In this document: positions 43,270 through 55,525 of the stretch, one piece after another
Numbering within the stretch: the stretch's first letter is position 1
Layout: each line of letters opens with the position of its first letter
NCBI RefSeq assembly: GCF_963678635.1
Contig: NC_087069.1
Coordinates: 34,803,090 to 34,867,089 of the forward strand
Source: Symsagittifera roscoffensis
Lineage: Eukaryota; Xenacoelomorpha; Acoela; Convolutidae
Reading direction: 5' to 3'
DNA: 64,000 nt
Program-made: the position numbers and the translations under genes
The notes under the pieces: generated by a model
Told to the model about the DNA's origin: nothing
The model's input: only the letters and a program-made list of their open reading frames with translations
The model's database searches: none

Positions 43270-44899
43270 GAGAGCGAAAGAGCAATTCGGTCTGGTACAA
43301 CTGTGGTAACACTATTGAATTGTATTTATAAAGGACCTTGTCCTCCTCCTTGCGCTTACAGGCTACGATTCCGTCCTTATTCAGGTACAACAAGTCTTTC
43401 CTCTTCAGGTAAAATTGCTTCAGGATTTTGTAGCTGTCTTCTTCCAAGTCTCCCTTGTCAGGTGCTCCATTCTCGATCCATCTTTTCAGACTGCTCGTCA
43501 TTCTATCATTTCGTTGAGCCCTCAGGAGATCCGACAGCCTGTACCTGGCTTTCAAATACGTCTTCAACACGTTCATTTGCCCACTCATTATCTCCGGAGC
43601 ATGAGCATCGTCCATCAACTTGACACACCATATCTTTTTCAAAGGCGTCGCTTCTTGCACAGATGGTTCCAGATTGGTACGGACGACCGTACCATGTGGC
43701 AGCAATCTGGTTGGGCGTTTTGAAACTGCTATCAGCTCGAGCTCGTCTGCGGCATTATCTACCACAGTGCCCTCTTCATCTGAGGTGTATCTGTCCCTGT
43801 CTGGATCCTGATGTGTTTCTCGGTCCAGCCCACGCTGCTTCCAGTCTACCAATAAGGAGTGGATTGCGATCTCTGACACATCGGAATTGGAAGTTGTTTC
43901 AGACGTGTTGTCCCAGGACTGGGGTCCCGAGTCAACACTTGAGTCAACTGATTCTCCAACATCATATCCCAAGTTGTCTGAGATGTTTCTCGACTCCCCG
44001 GACAAAACTCTGTCCATTGGTCGCTTTGAACCCGACTCCCCGGACAAAATTCTGCCCCTAGGTGGTCTAGTCAACCTCTCCCCGGACAAGTTGTCCTGCA
44101 CGGGCTCACAGGTGTCTGACTCCTCAGACAAGTCGTCCTTGACTGGCTCGAAGGTGTCAGACTCCCCGGACATTGTCTCGTCCACGGACGAACAATCTGG
44201 GCTTGGCTCGTATTCCTCTTTTGCATCCGTGAAGTGCACTCTCCTCGTGAAGCTAGATTTCGACCTGATCCTGACTTCCTCAGTAGCTTGGTTTTGACTC
44301 GATGTTCCATATTCAGTGAACGAAGTTCTCAACAATACTTCTTTCGGCATCGGGGTCACCAGCTGGTTGACGATCGACCTGCAATCCCGTTCAACGCCTC
44401 GGCTGCGAATGGACACTGGCCTCTTCTCTGTTCTCTCGGTGACAGTCAACCTCTGCATGGTCTCCATCCATTCACGATCATGCCTATTCACTTCCCTATC
44501 CAACAAGTCACGGAGTTTTCCCATGACGTCCGGCGCCACGTTCACCGTCTTATTCAATAAAGCGATGCTGTTTATACCCAGCCTGGTCAGTTCTTGCTGT
44601 ACCAAGTTGGATCGGACTAGCAGGTCCAACGGAACGGGTTCGCCTCTGGCTAAAAGCTTTATCTCCGCGGCCGTCTCCACTGGAAGGTCAGGGTGTCCAG
44701 GTATAGGATGTCCTGATTTGTCTAACCACCTAGTAAGTGGCAGCTTATCGTAGGTTTCTTTGTCCAGAAAGGAAAACCCGTCTTTGATCTCTGATTGGTT
44801 AGCCTGCTTCTCCTCGAGGCGCTCATAAAATTCTGTCTTTTTACTGAGGCTATCTGCGTTCTGGTGCTTGTCACGGGTACGGTGCTCTATGATCATGTG
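43193..44899 (-). pseudogene. A-inner Pol linker between RNase H and integrase
   Basis: It continues the RNase H frame after the TAG at 44,902-44,900 (I-E-H-R-T-R-D-K-H-Q-N-A-D-S-L-S-K-K is the end of the RNase H/connection region). About 450 residues follow, rich in Ser, Asp and Glu, with repeats of L-S-G-E-S and S-E-E-S-D-T between 44,170 and 43,980. The His part of the integrase zinc domain (H-D-Q-M-G-H-Q-G) comes at the end. The DNA of the S-G-E-S repeats reads TGTCCGGGGAGT, the same as the polypurine tract. Such a long linker is unusual for Ty3/gypsy Pol. Confidence 0.72.
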
Positions 44900-46459
44900 C
44901 TATCCATCCAGGCGCACAATCCAACGACCAATATAGCTTTGGTCCATCGAATAGGTTTTCAGCCAGGCAAGGGCACGATTATCCACACGTAACTTGAAGG
45001 GAGCACTCCCCAAGTAGGCCCTGTATTTTTCCACGAAAGTGATCACCGCAAACATCTCCGCTTTTGGTGCGCCGTACTTCATTTCAGTATCACTCAGGAC
45101 TTTACTCCCGTAGGCTATCGGACGAAGAACCGTTCTCCCGTTCCACTCCTGCTCCTGGTGAATTATGCCCGATATCGCAACCACTGATGCATCCGTGTCC
45201 AGCACGAACATTCCCTTCTCTGTTGGCATGCCGAGGACCGGTGCCTCGCAAAGTTCACGCTTGATATTTTCAAATGAAACTTGTGCCTCATCAGTCCAGG
45301 TGAACTTTTTGCCCTTGTTTCTCATCAGCCTCTGCATGGGGTATATCTTGTCAGCATACCCCTTGATGAACTCTCGATAATAATTTGCGAATCCCAGAAA
45401 ACTCATCAGCTGTGTATCTGTTTTAGGTGCCTTCCAGGTCAGCACCGCTTCAACCGCTTCGGGATCTGGTCTCACTCCATGTTTGTCAACCAGGCGGCCC
45501 AGATACTTTATGGAATCCCTGAGGATTTCACACTTAGAGGGTTTGCATTTCAGACCCGCCTGCTTCATGCAAGAAAACACCTCCTCCAACCTCTCTATGT
45601 GGTCTTCTAAGGTTGGTGTTGCAATCACGACATCATCGACATAACACATAATGAGATTCCCGTATTTCTTAGTGACGCTCGTGAGTGCCTGGGCCATCAG
45701 TCGCTGGAATGTGGCCGTCGCGTTGCACAATCCGAATGGCATCCTCTTCCACTGGAACAGTCCCAGCTCACACGCGAAACCTGTTTTCTCTCGATCTTGC
45801 TTTCTGAGTGGCACTTGCCAGAATGCGGAGCCCAAATCCAACGTCGTGAAGAACTTAGCGTCTCCCAGCTTGGATAGGCTCTCATCGATGCGGGGAATCG
45901 GGTATGCGTCCTTTACAGTCACTGCGTTCAGATAACGGAAATCACAACAAAATCTGAGTTGTCCCCCTTTCTTTTTCGCCATGACCACGCCACAAGCCCA
46001 TGGGGACTTCGACGGCTCAATCATGTCGTACTCCATTAACATTTCAATTTCCTTCCTACACGCTTCTGACTTGTTTGGGGTCATTCTTCTCGCCCCTTCC
46101 CTATGAGGTACCGAGCCCTCTTCTATCTCAATCTCGTGCTCTACAAAATTGCAACAACCTATATCGGCCTTATGCTTTGAAAAAACGTCTGCGTTCCGAT
46201 CTAGCACCGCCCTGAGCGAATCTAGTTCCTTGTCAGATATTTTACCCTTCAGATGTTCTATCTCAGGTAGGACAGGCCTATTCGCTGCTAACTCTGCTTC
46301 CGTCGGCCTCTCAGGAAAGTTGGAACAACTAGACAGCCCATCATCTGTTTCCGACTTCATTGAAAACAATTTCCTAGAAGATTTCAATTCAATTACTCTT
46401 TTCATTATACATTCTTGGTTCGCATGTAATGGACATTTAGTTACATCAAACTTTTTCAA
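44900..46459 (-). pseudogene. A-inner reverse transcriptase and RNase H
   Basis: RT copies the element RNA into DNA, and RNase H degrades the RNA strand. Visible motifs: W-A-C-G-V-V-M-A-K-K-K-G-G, R-F-C-C-D-F-R-Y-L-N, F-T-T-L-D-L-G-S-A-F-W-Q, M-P-F-G-L-C-N-A-T-A-T-F-Q, the catalytic Y-V-D-D (plus 45,632-45,643), then L-G-F-A-N-Y-Y-R-E-F. RNase H shows L-D-T-D-A-S, A-E-M-F-A-V and V-D-N-R-A-L-A-W-L. The domain order is that of Ty3/gypsy. The frame is entered by a shift near 46,480 (a 26-base deletion relative to A-outer) and closed by a TAG at 44,902-44,900, where A-outer has a Tyr codon. Confidence 0.88.
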
Positions 46460-49154
46460 GTTCTCCCCACTCTGAAAGTCTGTGTTTCTTTCCCCTCTGT
46501 ATTGTCACTGTTGTTGCTTCTGTGGTGTTCAATAACACACTCACACACAGTCCGCTCTGAGTGAGTGAGAAGCTTCTTCCTAAAATAGCCGAGCTTTTAC
46601 TGTTTGGATTTGGTACCAGACACACCTGTCTGTCATTGCTGAGTTCATTCAAGTTCCTCATCCTAAACGTCGCTACTACGGCTTGGATCGGTTTTAATCT
46701 AACTTTTCGATCCAGAAAAATCGGCACCTTGGCCTGATTAATTAAGATCTTATTAAGGGGTCTTTTCTCATACTTTCTTTCAGGATCCTTGATCCTAATC
46801 AATCCGTCATTGAGATCAATCGTGACGTCAAAGTTGCGAACGAAATCCCTTCCTAGGATGAACTGGTCGGATTCATCCAAATTCTCTACTACTAGGAAGC
46901 TCATCCAAAGATGTCTTCCTCCGAGCTGCAGTGAGATGATCGGGGTTCGTCCGGCGACATAGATCGCTCCCTGATTGGCAGCTGCCAACCTGATGTTTGT
47001 CGGTTTGAGATCCGATCTTTCGAAACCCATGTCGGTCCAAGTTTTGACTGGCATGACACTAACCACTGCTCCCGTGTCTAGCAGCCCCTTTACTGAAAGT
47101 TGTCTGCCTTGCACGTCCAGAACGTGTGCGGCCAGATCGGCCTCGCAACCAATATGCACCGCATCTTGTTCGAGCATCGCGTTGTGTCCGATTCGTCTGA
47201 CCTTCAGCTCCTCTTGACCAATGTATATCCGGCCAACCTGATCGTTCGCATCAGTTATGTGAGCTTTCGTGTAGATATTGATGCCATCCACATTCATCAG
47301 AATCGGGTAAGGGCCATAGACATCGATATAATGTCCGTCCACTTTCATCAGCCTCGGACCTCCCGTTGTGAGCAGCGCTCGCACTGCCCTGGAGTCCAGT
47401 TTGGGATCCTTCTCCTTCAGGTAGTCGGCATAGATGTCCAGGTGGATTAGTGTAATCTCGGATGGTTCACTCAAGTTCTTGACCACCTGGTGCCCTGCGA
47501 CTGAGATGATGGACATTATTTTGGTCCCCGCCATCGTCATGCCGAAAGTCTTGCCAGATATAACGTTCAGTTTTAGTCCCTGTTTCTTGGGCTCCTCTTT
47601 GTCTTCTACTTTTGTCGCTTTACCGAGGACATTAAGACTCTCCCGAAGATCTGTGCTTTCCAGCGCCGACCTTACCCATTGCTCCACTTCTTTCGTGGCA
47701 AGGTCCTGTTTGACATTCTGCAGCGCTGTCCTTGCCGCCAGGCCGTAATCCACCTTGAGTGGACTAGACGACTCTGCTTCGAGGTTCGAGGCTACCACCT
47801 CGTCAGGCCATGTCTTAACCTTTTTGGTCGCAAAGGTGCTCGGTGTCGTTTCCTTTCTCCGAGATTCAGCCTCGTTCATCAGACGTGCTCGACTGGCCTT
47901 GACACCCGAAAGCGCCTCTTCGTGGCGGGGATGTTTCGCGTCCGCTACTGCGTCCCAAAATTGAGTACAATCCGACTTGAAGTGTCCCTCCAAATTACAG
48001 AAGAAACACCTCGGACCATATTTCATGATGAGCCCCCTGACGTACTCCTCATGATCCTCGTCGGTCGCGTCGGCGTCCTCAAGAAAGTGGCCTATGGTCT
48101 TCATGTTCTGTTTGTATGCAGAACACGCAGAAACGTGATGGTCCATCGAACCACAATTCGCGCACGACCTCCTCTTGTCCATGTCATCGCGAGGTTTGTA
48201 CCAACTGGAATTCGCACCAGTGTTTGTCCCGCTATAGTTGCCATAATTGCTGTAACGGTTTTGCGCCCTCGGTTTTATGAGTAAATACTCGCGTGACTTC
48301 ATACGCAAGTCGTCGGGCGTGGGTACCTGGTCAAGCGACAGGGTGAAGTGAGTGGCCAACATCGTCTTCAGCTCCTCACTCCTTACTCCATCCATAAACT
48401 TCGAAGCAATCGCCAAGTTTCGCTCGGATATTCTCTCATCCGGGTTGCTTCTCCTCCTGAGCAATTCAAGGTCGTCCAAGAATTTATCTATTGATTCTTC
48501 ATCTCTCTGACGCCTCTTCTCGAACTTCACCATGGCCTGGTGCCCTTGTACTCCAGAGCCGAAACGATTCAGCAGGATGTCAAATATCTTGCGAGCGCTG
48601 TCTCTCTCATTGGCTCTTTTCGCCATTACACAATTTAATGCAGTACCCTCCAGGTTGCTCGTCAGCGCGCTGCACTCTTGTTTCTTGGAGAGATTCTCTT
48701 CCTCAAAGTGTAACTTCATCACCTCTATCCAAGTATCAATGCAGCCGTCTGACTCGTCTTTATATGACTTCGGCTTTTTCAGTGTTCTTCTTGACCTCTC
48801 TCCTCTCTCGGTTGACTTCGAGAGCTTGGTGATGAATGTTTCAAGAGATCTGTTCAGAGGCTCAAACATCGAGGCATACATCGTTGTGTCTTGCGAGACT
48901 GTAGTCAGATCTGGTACTGAACTGACTTGTGGCACGGTTGGCAATCTTGTCTCCGGGGGTGGCATCTGCCTCCGGCGGTACTGGATTCGTCCAGCCAGGC
49001 CTCTGCGGGACTGCCCTTGGCCGCTCCTTGTTTCTATGTTCGTAGTTCGTTCTCGAGCCCTGCTGGGCTCTGGCACTGTTGCCCGTACCATCCCCAACAT
49101 TCGCATGGCTTGAGCGCTCCCTTGAGTTGGAATGCTCCTGCCAACTACTCCCAT
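46446..49154 (-). pseudogene. A-inner gag C-terminal part and protease
   Basis: Homology enters this frame at about 48,955, where one extra C shifts it from the upstream gag frame. It holds the capsid-like core, two CCHC knuckles (C-A-N-C-G-S-M-D-H-H-V-S-A-C at about 48,165-48,124 and C-F-F-C-N-L-E-G-H-F-K-S-D-C at about 48,010-47,969) and an aspartic protease with L-L-D-T-G-A-V-V-S-V (47,087-47,054) and I-L-G-R-D-F-V. Gag and protease are in one frame, with no shift or stop between them, so Gag-Pol is made as a single polyprotein. The knuckle sequence is the uninterrupted version of the A-outer insertion site. Confidence 0.88.
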
Positions 49155-50392
49155 TCAGGATCGCGTCAAGCTTCCGCATCATCAAGTCAGATTTGGCGTC
49201 TAACCTCTTCTCCAGGCCAGTCATCGTTTGGGCGTAGGTATTGTCATTCAATAATCGCTCGATCTCTCTTGTCATCCTTGCCTCTCTTTCCTCTGACTCT
49301 TTGTTTGCCTGTGCCAGGCTCTCAGCCAGGCATTGATCGGTGTTATGAATCAATTGAGCCTGATCAAACCTCGCCTGCGACTTCACGTGCGTTAGCTCGT
49401 CTCTCAGATTCTCTTGACCCTTGTGAGCTCTCTCATCCACCTGATCCATTCTTTTAGTCATGTCCCGTCTCAGTTCATCCAGACCATTCATTACGCCAGC
49501 GAACATGTCACTTATGTCGCCAGTGGCCCCAAATGACGGGGTTAGTCCCAGCGAAGATGAGGTCAACGGCGGCTGCAGCCTGGTGCTTGATGACGCACCG
49601 CCTCTTAGCTTGCTCATCGACGTCATTAATCTGTCGAAGGTTGACGACGCTCCCATCGTTATCCCATCTGACATGGGCCTGGTCGCCGAGGTTGATGACG
49701 CCTTCCTGCTCATATCATTCCTTGGGCACGGTGTGAAGTTCACATCCGGATGGGTTATCTCCGGGTAGTCATCACTGGAAGTCAAACCTACAGTTGGTAG
49801 TGACGCCATGCGTTCGTCGTACAAGGACTTCCAACTCTTCTTGGCCTTCGAGAACGTCTGCTCTTCACCCGGACTCATACTCGACATCATCGCGTTGTTA
49901 CTCTGTTTGGCCAAGGATGAGTGTGCTCTTGTCAGATGTGAAGGTTCCTTTCTCCATTTATAGCTCTTAGTCTCTGATTTGGACATTCCCCTGTACAACA
50001 CTTCCTCCCGAGGTTCGACCTCGGGACGCTCCGAGGTCTCCTCTGTCCTCTCGGCTTCCTCCCGTTCGAGGACCTCGTCTGGCTCAAAGTCGGGTCGAAT
50101 GAGCGTTCGCTCCCCTTCGTCAAAGGGATCCACCAGCGTTTCGCTCGCAGGCTCGGCCTCGGCGCTCCGCCTCGGCGCTCCGCCTTTGATTGCCATCGAG
50201 GTTTTTCTCGCTCCTTAGTTTCATTTCGCTCACTGAAAGATCAGGTTGACCTTTAGTCGATTCGTCTTCAGCAAACGCGTCGGAAGCGCTGCTAAACGAG
50301 GTTTGGCTACGCCTAGTTCTAAACTTCCGCGTGCTTCCCTTGCTTAGCCTGGGAATTTTAGTAGTCGATCCTAGCGAGTCCCTGCGCTGCAT
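48862..50392 (-). pseudogene. A-inner gag, N-terminal part
   Basis: The start is the ATG at 50,392 (M-Q-R-R-D-S-L-G), identical in place to A-outer. After about 75 codons a 13-bp duplication (GGCGGAGCGCCGA, near 50,155-50,180) shifts the frame to the piece 50,196-48,862. That piece covers the acidic N-terminal part and the coiled coil (L-D-E-L-R-R-D-M-T-K-R-M-D) and is left again near 48,955. A-outer lacks the duplication and reads through, so these shifts are damage and not programmed frameshifting. Confidence 0.82.
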
Positions 50393-50807
50393 AGTTTTTA
50401 TCAAAATGAAAGTATTCGTAATTTGATGGCAATGCAAACGTACCACAAACAAGATTTAGTTAAATCACTTAACGCTGCCTACTCGATTCCGTCAGTATCA
50501 AAATGTCTCTTAGATCTCTCACGACTAAATTAGTGACTCAGCTAAAGTTACACACAGGGTCTACCCAGTATTGATATAATGCTAACTCAACCCGGTTGTA
50601 TAGTATAACAGTATCACTAAGTTTCCACAAGATATAATCGACACACAAAACACAATCGATAATCAGATAAGAATATCCTACAGGTGACAGCGACCTTTTG
50701 TCAGTATCAATTTATCGCCACACAATTTATCAAGTCACTGCTTTGTTAAAATTAAACAATCTTTGATAAAAAGCAGTGATGATTCAGAAATAGATAAATA
50801 AAACTTA
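50393..50807 (-). other. A-inner leader next to gag
   Basis: No gene is seen. From 50,464 it is the first copy of the 514-bp leader duplication. Confidence 0.55.
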
Positions 50808-50977
50808 GTCTTAAAGAAAAAGACTTCCCCCAATCGGAACGATCCGAAAGAACGAAGCCCAGGACACAGTCTTCTCAAGTGGGTGTGTGTCTGCCTAATA
50901 CACCCACCGAGGTCTTCTTTTAGGTGTCCTGCGATTGCCCGAGCTGTCCTACTAAGTAGCTCAAGGCAACCTCTGAT
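50464..50977 (-). repeat. Leader duplication in A-inner, gag-side copy
   Basis: It is nearly identical to 51,683-52,196 (514 bp, same orientation, about three differences seen). It includes one unit of the hairpin-bearing leader repeat. A-outer has this part only once. Confidence 0.88.
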
Positions 50978-51682
50978 AAAAACGTCTATGTAACATTCGC
51001 CCAAATATCACACAGCGACGGAGCGTAGAAAAAGTACCTATCATCGACTGGCAGGCGTCAGTTACCTTAATTCTACTCGTTTTTCACCGTCTCGACCTTG
51101 CCAGTTGATTTTCTGGTCTGTTTAGGGCAAAGTAAAAAGTTACCATTTTTAGGCCATCAGTCAAACGACTTTTGATCAGCTTTCGTTTGCATGCGAACAC
51201 AACCACATAGCTGAGTCTCGGATCCTCAGACTACGTGATTGTCATTAAAAACACGGCTCGAACAACCTATTTTATTATGTTTTTGTGTGACAGTTTTATA
51301 TTAAATCCATTGGAGATGGATTGACCCTTTCCTTTTTCTATCTACTCATGCTCTGAAATATTAAATAATAACGGTGTTAATTAAGATCTAGGACATTACA
51401 GCAGCTGTTATAGTCAATTTTCACAGTCCCTTCACATATAACAGTCTCTGGGGGACCAAGCCTCCGCTCCCGTGATTTTCTTGAGATAACACTCCTATCT
51501 CCTATATTTCGTGTCCCGGGAGGGTTCCGTGGTATTTCTCTTCCCCCCACTGAAGCCTCCGTCTCCACAAATATCTGTCGCTAAGGTCCTTATCGTGTGT
51601 TCTTGCCACGATAAGAGGCTCCGTGTTTTTCTGTCTCTGATACAACTGTTCTTCACAATCTATATCGTGGTTCACAATCTAT
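50978..51682 (-). repeat. Partial LTR inside the A-inner leader
   Basis: From 50,989 to 51,673 the sequence matches the A-inner LTRs from their minus-strand 3' end (GTTACA) over 685 bp. The first part of U3 is missing. On the gag side it keeps 11 bases of the post-LTR spacer (AAAAACGTCTA, plus strand), then jumps to the leader at 50,977, skipping the primer site and about 2.5 kb. On the other side a 13-base sequence (CACAATCTATATC) is present twice at the junction. Confidence 0.85.
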
Positions 51683-52196
51683 ATCACTTAACGCTGCCTA
51701 CTCGATTCCGTCAGTATCAAAATGTCTCTTAGATCTCTCACGACTAAATTAGTGACTCAGCTAAAGTTACACACAGGGTCTACCCAGTATTGATATAATG
51801 CTAACTCAACCCGGTTGTATAGTATAACAGTATCACTAAGTTTCCACAAGATATAATCGACACACAAAACACAATCGATAATCAGATAAGAATATCCTAC
51901 AGGTAACAGCGACCTTTTGTCAGTATCAATTTATCGCCACACAATTTATCAAGTCACTGCTTTGTTAAAATTAAACAATCTTTGATAAAAAGCAGTGATG
52001 ATTCAGAAATAGATAAATAAAACTTAGTCTTAGAGAAAAAGACTTCCCCCAATCGGAACCATCCGAAAGAACGAAGCCCAGGACACAGTCTTCTCAAGTG
52101 GGTGTGTGTCTGCCTAATACACCCACCGAGGTCTTCTTTTAGGTGTCCTGCGATTGCCCGAGCTGTCCTACTAAGTAGCTCAAGGCAACCTCTGAT
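51683..52196 (-). repeat. Leader duplication in A-inner, LTR-side copy
   Basis: Second copy of 50,464-50,977. It continues without a break into the rest of the leader, so this copy sits in the original arrangement. Confidence 0.88.
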
Positions 52197-54680
52197 CGAA
52201 AATTTCTAAAGTCTATGAAAAATCTCTCCCACACTCGGACTGCTCCAAGTGCACGAGAGTAGGGAACAATTTTTCTTCTCAAGTGGGTGTGTATTTGCCT
52301 AATACACCCACCGAGGTCTTCCTTTATTTGTTCCCGGAGTGCCCGAACTTTCCTATTAAGTAGCTCAAGGCAACCACACAACCAAAATCACAATCAAAAA
52401 AAATTTTGTTCGGGTACTTCTAATACACCCAATGTAGAATCCAAAGTTGATCACGAATTTCCGGGTCAAAATGGGTTCTTATGATCCTGATAAGGACGCC
52501 TAATATCCTAATATGATCCTAATTCAATGGATATTTTCCGTTGCCCAAATAGCCACAGAAAGTTTACTCAAGTCTCTAACAAGGAAGATCGTTGGAAGGT
52601 TTAAGACGCTCCGGAGGGTTACTTCGGAGGGTACCCTAATCACCCAAGTTACCTCGGAGGGTCCCCCCAAATTTACTAAGGAGGGTCAATAAGATGCTTA
52701 ATATGCTCCGGAGGGTTACTTCGGAGGGTACCTCCAAAATTTTCAAATTTTTCGATCTCGCTTAGAAGGTTCTCCCCCTCGCTTCAAAAAGCGTCAAAAC
52801 AAGCTAGGAGCTCTAAGGGGAGCTGTTTTAACTTCTTAGGGTGATCTCGTGGAAATTTTCCACTAAGGAGGGTTGCTAAAGGGTTTAGCTGACTCCGGAG
52901 GGTCACCTCGGAGGGTTCCCCCAAAATCAAGAAAAAGGGTTATATCACCGCAGTAAAGCCTCTGAAAGCGGTCTACCTGACTTAAAACTAGGTTGGCTGA
53001 CACGGTCAACCTTTCCAGTTGAATAAAAGGATGTTTTGATAAAATTTTCTGCCGCTCGGAGGGTTGCCCGTGATTTGGACCCTCCGAACCAACAAATTCT
53101 AAAAATTTTTCTTTTCCGAAATAATCAACCCAAAAACGGTTGCGATTCGGAAAAGTGGTCAAAAACGTCGACTTATGGTACCAAAATTATCCCGATCGGA
53201 TAACTAGTCTTTGAGAAATCGCCAAAAACGCGTTCGTCAAAATGGCCTTTTTCACCACCTGTATAGGATCTGAAAGACTTTTTTCGCAATTCCGGTCAAA
53301 AGTGCCTAAAAATACTTGAAATGAGCGTAGTAGCCCTGTACGGCACTGGAATAATGCAAAAAACCGGACCAAAATTGGTTTAGAAACAAAAATTTGGCCA
53401 AAAACTATCAAATTTGGACCCTCCGATTCCTTCCTTTTCCAAACCTTAAGTCGTTAGCTCTATCCACGGAGCTACTCGGAGGGTTACCCAAAAATTTCTC
53501 TAGTAACCGAGCACGTTATGCTAGCACGCTCCTAACGCAAAAAATTTTATTGCTCTAACTCTAAAAACTCAAAAACTCGATCCCCAAAACAGATTGACAA
53601 AATACAGAAAATTATCAAAATTTTGATCGAAAAATTTTCGTTTTCCTAACTTCTACTGAGTCTTTGCTCACGCGGTTTCCTTAGTGAAGGGGATCGAACT
53701 ACGTAGCTACTCTCTATATAAAAGCTTTTTGCCTATCGGAAAAGCTCGGATATCCGAAAATTTGGGGGTCTACGGTTTGGTCGAAAATTGGTAATTTTCG
53801 ACAAAAAATGGGTGTTTCTTGGGTCTAAATAGAAGATAAGTAATATATAATAAGGATAATAATCTATTAATAGTCGTTAATGAATAGTACTATACCCTCC
53901 TTTGCACCAAAATATCCGAATTTAGACCCTTAACTCGGAAATTTGTAATCGATGGAGGGTACAATCGGACCGCGCCAATCGTGCCCCCCACCACTTAAGT
54001 TTTAAAGAAATAGTACCCGAACGATACTAAAATTGCTTCAACGATACCCAACAGTCGTTGCGGATGTTGTCCTTGATGTCCCTGTTGAGTGTGGAACACG
54101 TTGATCAGCTTGCCACTCTACCCTCCGGCCACCGGCAAAATCACCATTAATGTGCTTAAACACTCAAATTACACTCGAGGGAGGGTATCCAACCCTTCAC
54201 CAAAACACACAATCTTTCTATCAGAAACGATATGAATCAATCTGAAACAACAACAAATAGGAAGGTCAGATCACATCTCGTCCGGAAATAACATATAAAC
54301 TGTCACTTTACGTTTTTTACTTTTTTTTGGTCTTTTTTGGATTTTTTTTACTGTTTTTTGTACTTTTTTGTCTTTATATAAATATGTTTTTGGCTTTTTC
54401 TTGGTTATACACTATTTTTGTTTGGTTTTACGCTTTCTCTTTAGTTGTTTTTGGTCCTGGGACCTCAGGACAAGCGGGCTCTAGATTCCCACCTAACCCT
54501 CCCGCCCCCGGAATTTTCGGTGTTAACTAAGTTAAAAAGCTAAATTGCACTAGACGGAGGGTACGCACCTTCCCCCTAGTACAATAACGGTCATTAAGGC
54601 CTCTAACTCGGGCATACGCCCGGAGCGGAGGGTTCGTCGCTGAAACGCTTGCTGATCATGATGGTTTCATGCCTTTAACA
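52197..54680 (-). other. A-inner leader, GGAGGGT-rich
   Basis: No gene is seen. Up to about 52,376 it holds the second hairpin-repeat unit. From 52,590 to 52,930 there are dense CTCCGGAGGGTTACTTCGGA-type repeats, and further single GGAGGGT or ACCCTCC motifs run to 54,640. It corresponds to A-outer 24,635-27,166 in reverse and stays similar over its whole length. Confidence 0.68.
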
Positions 54681-54699
54681 GGCCCACCCAGGAGCGCCA
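54681..54699 (-). promoter_or_regulatory. A-inner primer-binding site
   Basis: The minus strand reads TGGCGCTCCTGGGTGGGCC, 12 nt after the end of the 5' LTR. It is identical to the A-outer site. Confidence 0.8.
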
Positions 54700-54711
54700 T
54701 AAAAACGTCTA

Positions 54712-55525
54712 TGTAACATTCGCCCAAATATCACACAGCGACGGAGCGTAGAAAAAGTACCTATCAACGACTGGCAGGCGTCAGTTACCTTAATTCTACT
54801 CGTTTTTCACCGTCTGGACCTTGCCAGTTGATTTTCTGGTCTGTTTAGGGCAAAGTAAAAAGTTTTGATCAGCTTTCGTTTGCATGCGAACACAACCACA
54901 TAGCTGAGTCTCGGATCCTCAGACTACGTGATTGTCATTAAAAACACGGCTCGAACAACCTATTTTATTATGTTTTTGTGTGACAGTTTTATATTAAATC
55001 CATTGGAGATGGATTGACCCTTTCCTTTTTCTATCAACTCATGCTCTGAAATATTAAATAATAACGGTGTTAATTAAGATCTAGGACATTACAGCAGCTG
55101 TTATAGTCAGTTTTCACAGTCCCTTCACATATAACAGTCTCTGGGGGACCAAGCCTCCGCTCCCGTGATTTTCTTGAGATAACACTCTTATCTCCTATAT
55201 TTCGTGTCCCGGGAGGGTTCCGTGGTATTTCGCTTCCCCCCACTGAAGCCTCCGTCTCCACAAATATCTGTCGCTAAGGTCCTTATCGTGTGTTTTTGCC
55301 ACGATAAGAGGCTCCGTGTTTTTCTGTCTCTGATACAACTGTTCTTCACAATCTATATCGTGGTTCGTTCTGATTTTCGTCTTTTTTATTCAAAATGGCC
55401 GTCTTTTTTCTATTTTCTAGAACATTCTGACCCTCCGTCGCAACACTTTTTTGTTCATATGGCCTTTAGTCACTTTTTTTTCTGTCGCGGGAAGGTTCTG
55501 CTGTGTCGTCTGGTAGAATGGCACA
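54712..55525 (-). repeat. A-inner 5' LTR (814 bp)
   Basis: It runs on the minus strand from TGTGCCATTC at 55,525 to GTTACA at 54,712. It is 70 bp shorter than the 3' copy, because of a deletion of about 30 bp near 54,863 and one of about 45 bp near 55,420, with a 4-bp insertion near 55,365. Confidence 0.92.

Larger units (their letters stand above)
29996..55525 (-). mobile_element. A-inner: near full-length 25.5 kb family A element
   Basis: It has direct LTRs at 29,996-30,879 and 54,712-55,525, a primer site beside the right one and a polypurine tract beside the left one, so it is transcribed leftward. The LTRs differ by about 12 substitutions over some 810 aligned bases plus two deletions in the 5' copy, roughly 1.5%. 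It lies in the A-outer gag; CAC (29,993-29,995 and 55,526-55,528) is repeated at the two sides, shorter than the usual 4-6 bp target duplication. It carries gag-pol-macro (50,392-40,933) and ORF2 (40,490-31,626), both broken by point changes. At 25.5 kb it is far longer than common Ty3/gypsy elements of about 5-12 kb. Confidence 0.93.

Noticed and set aside
48862..50452. Programmed frameshifting within gag
   Set aside because: A-outer reads the same region in a single frame; the shifts are due to a 13-bp duplication and one extra C.
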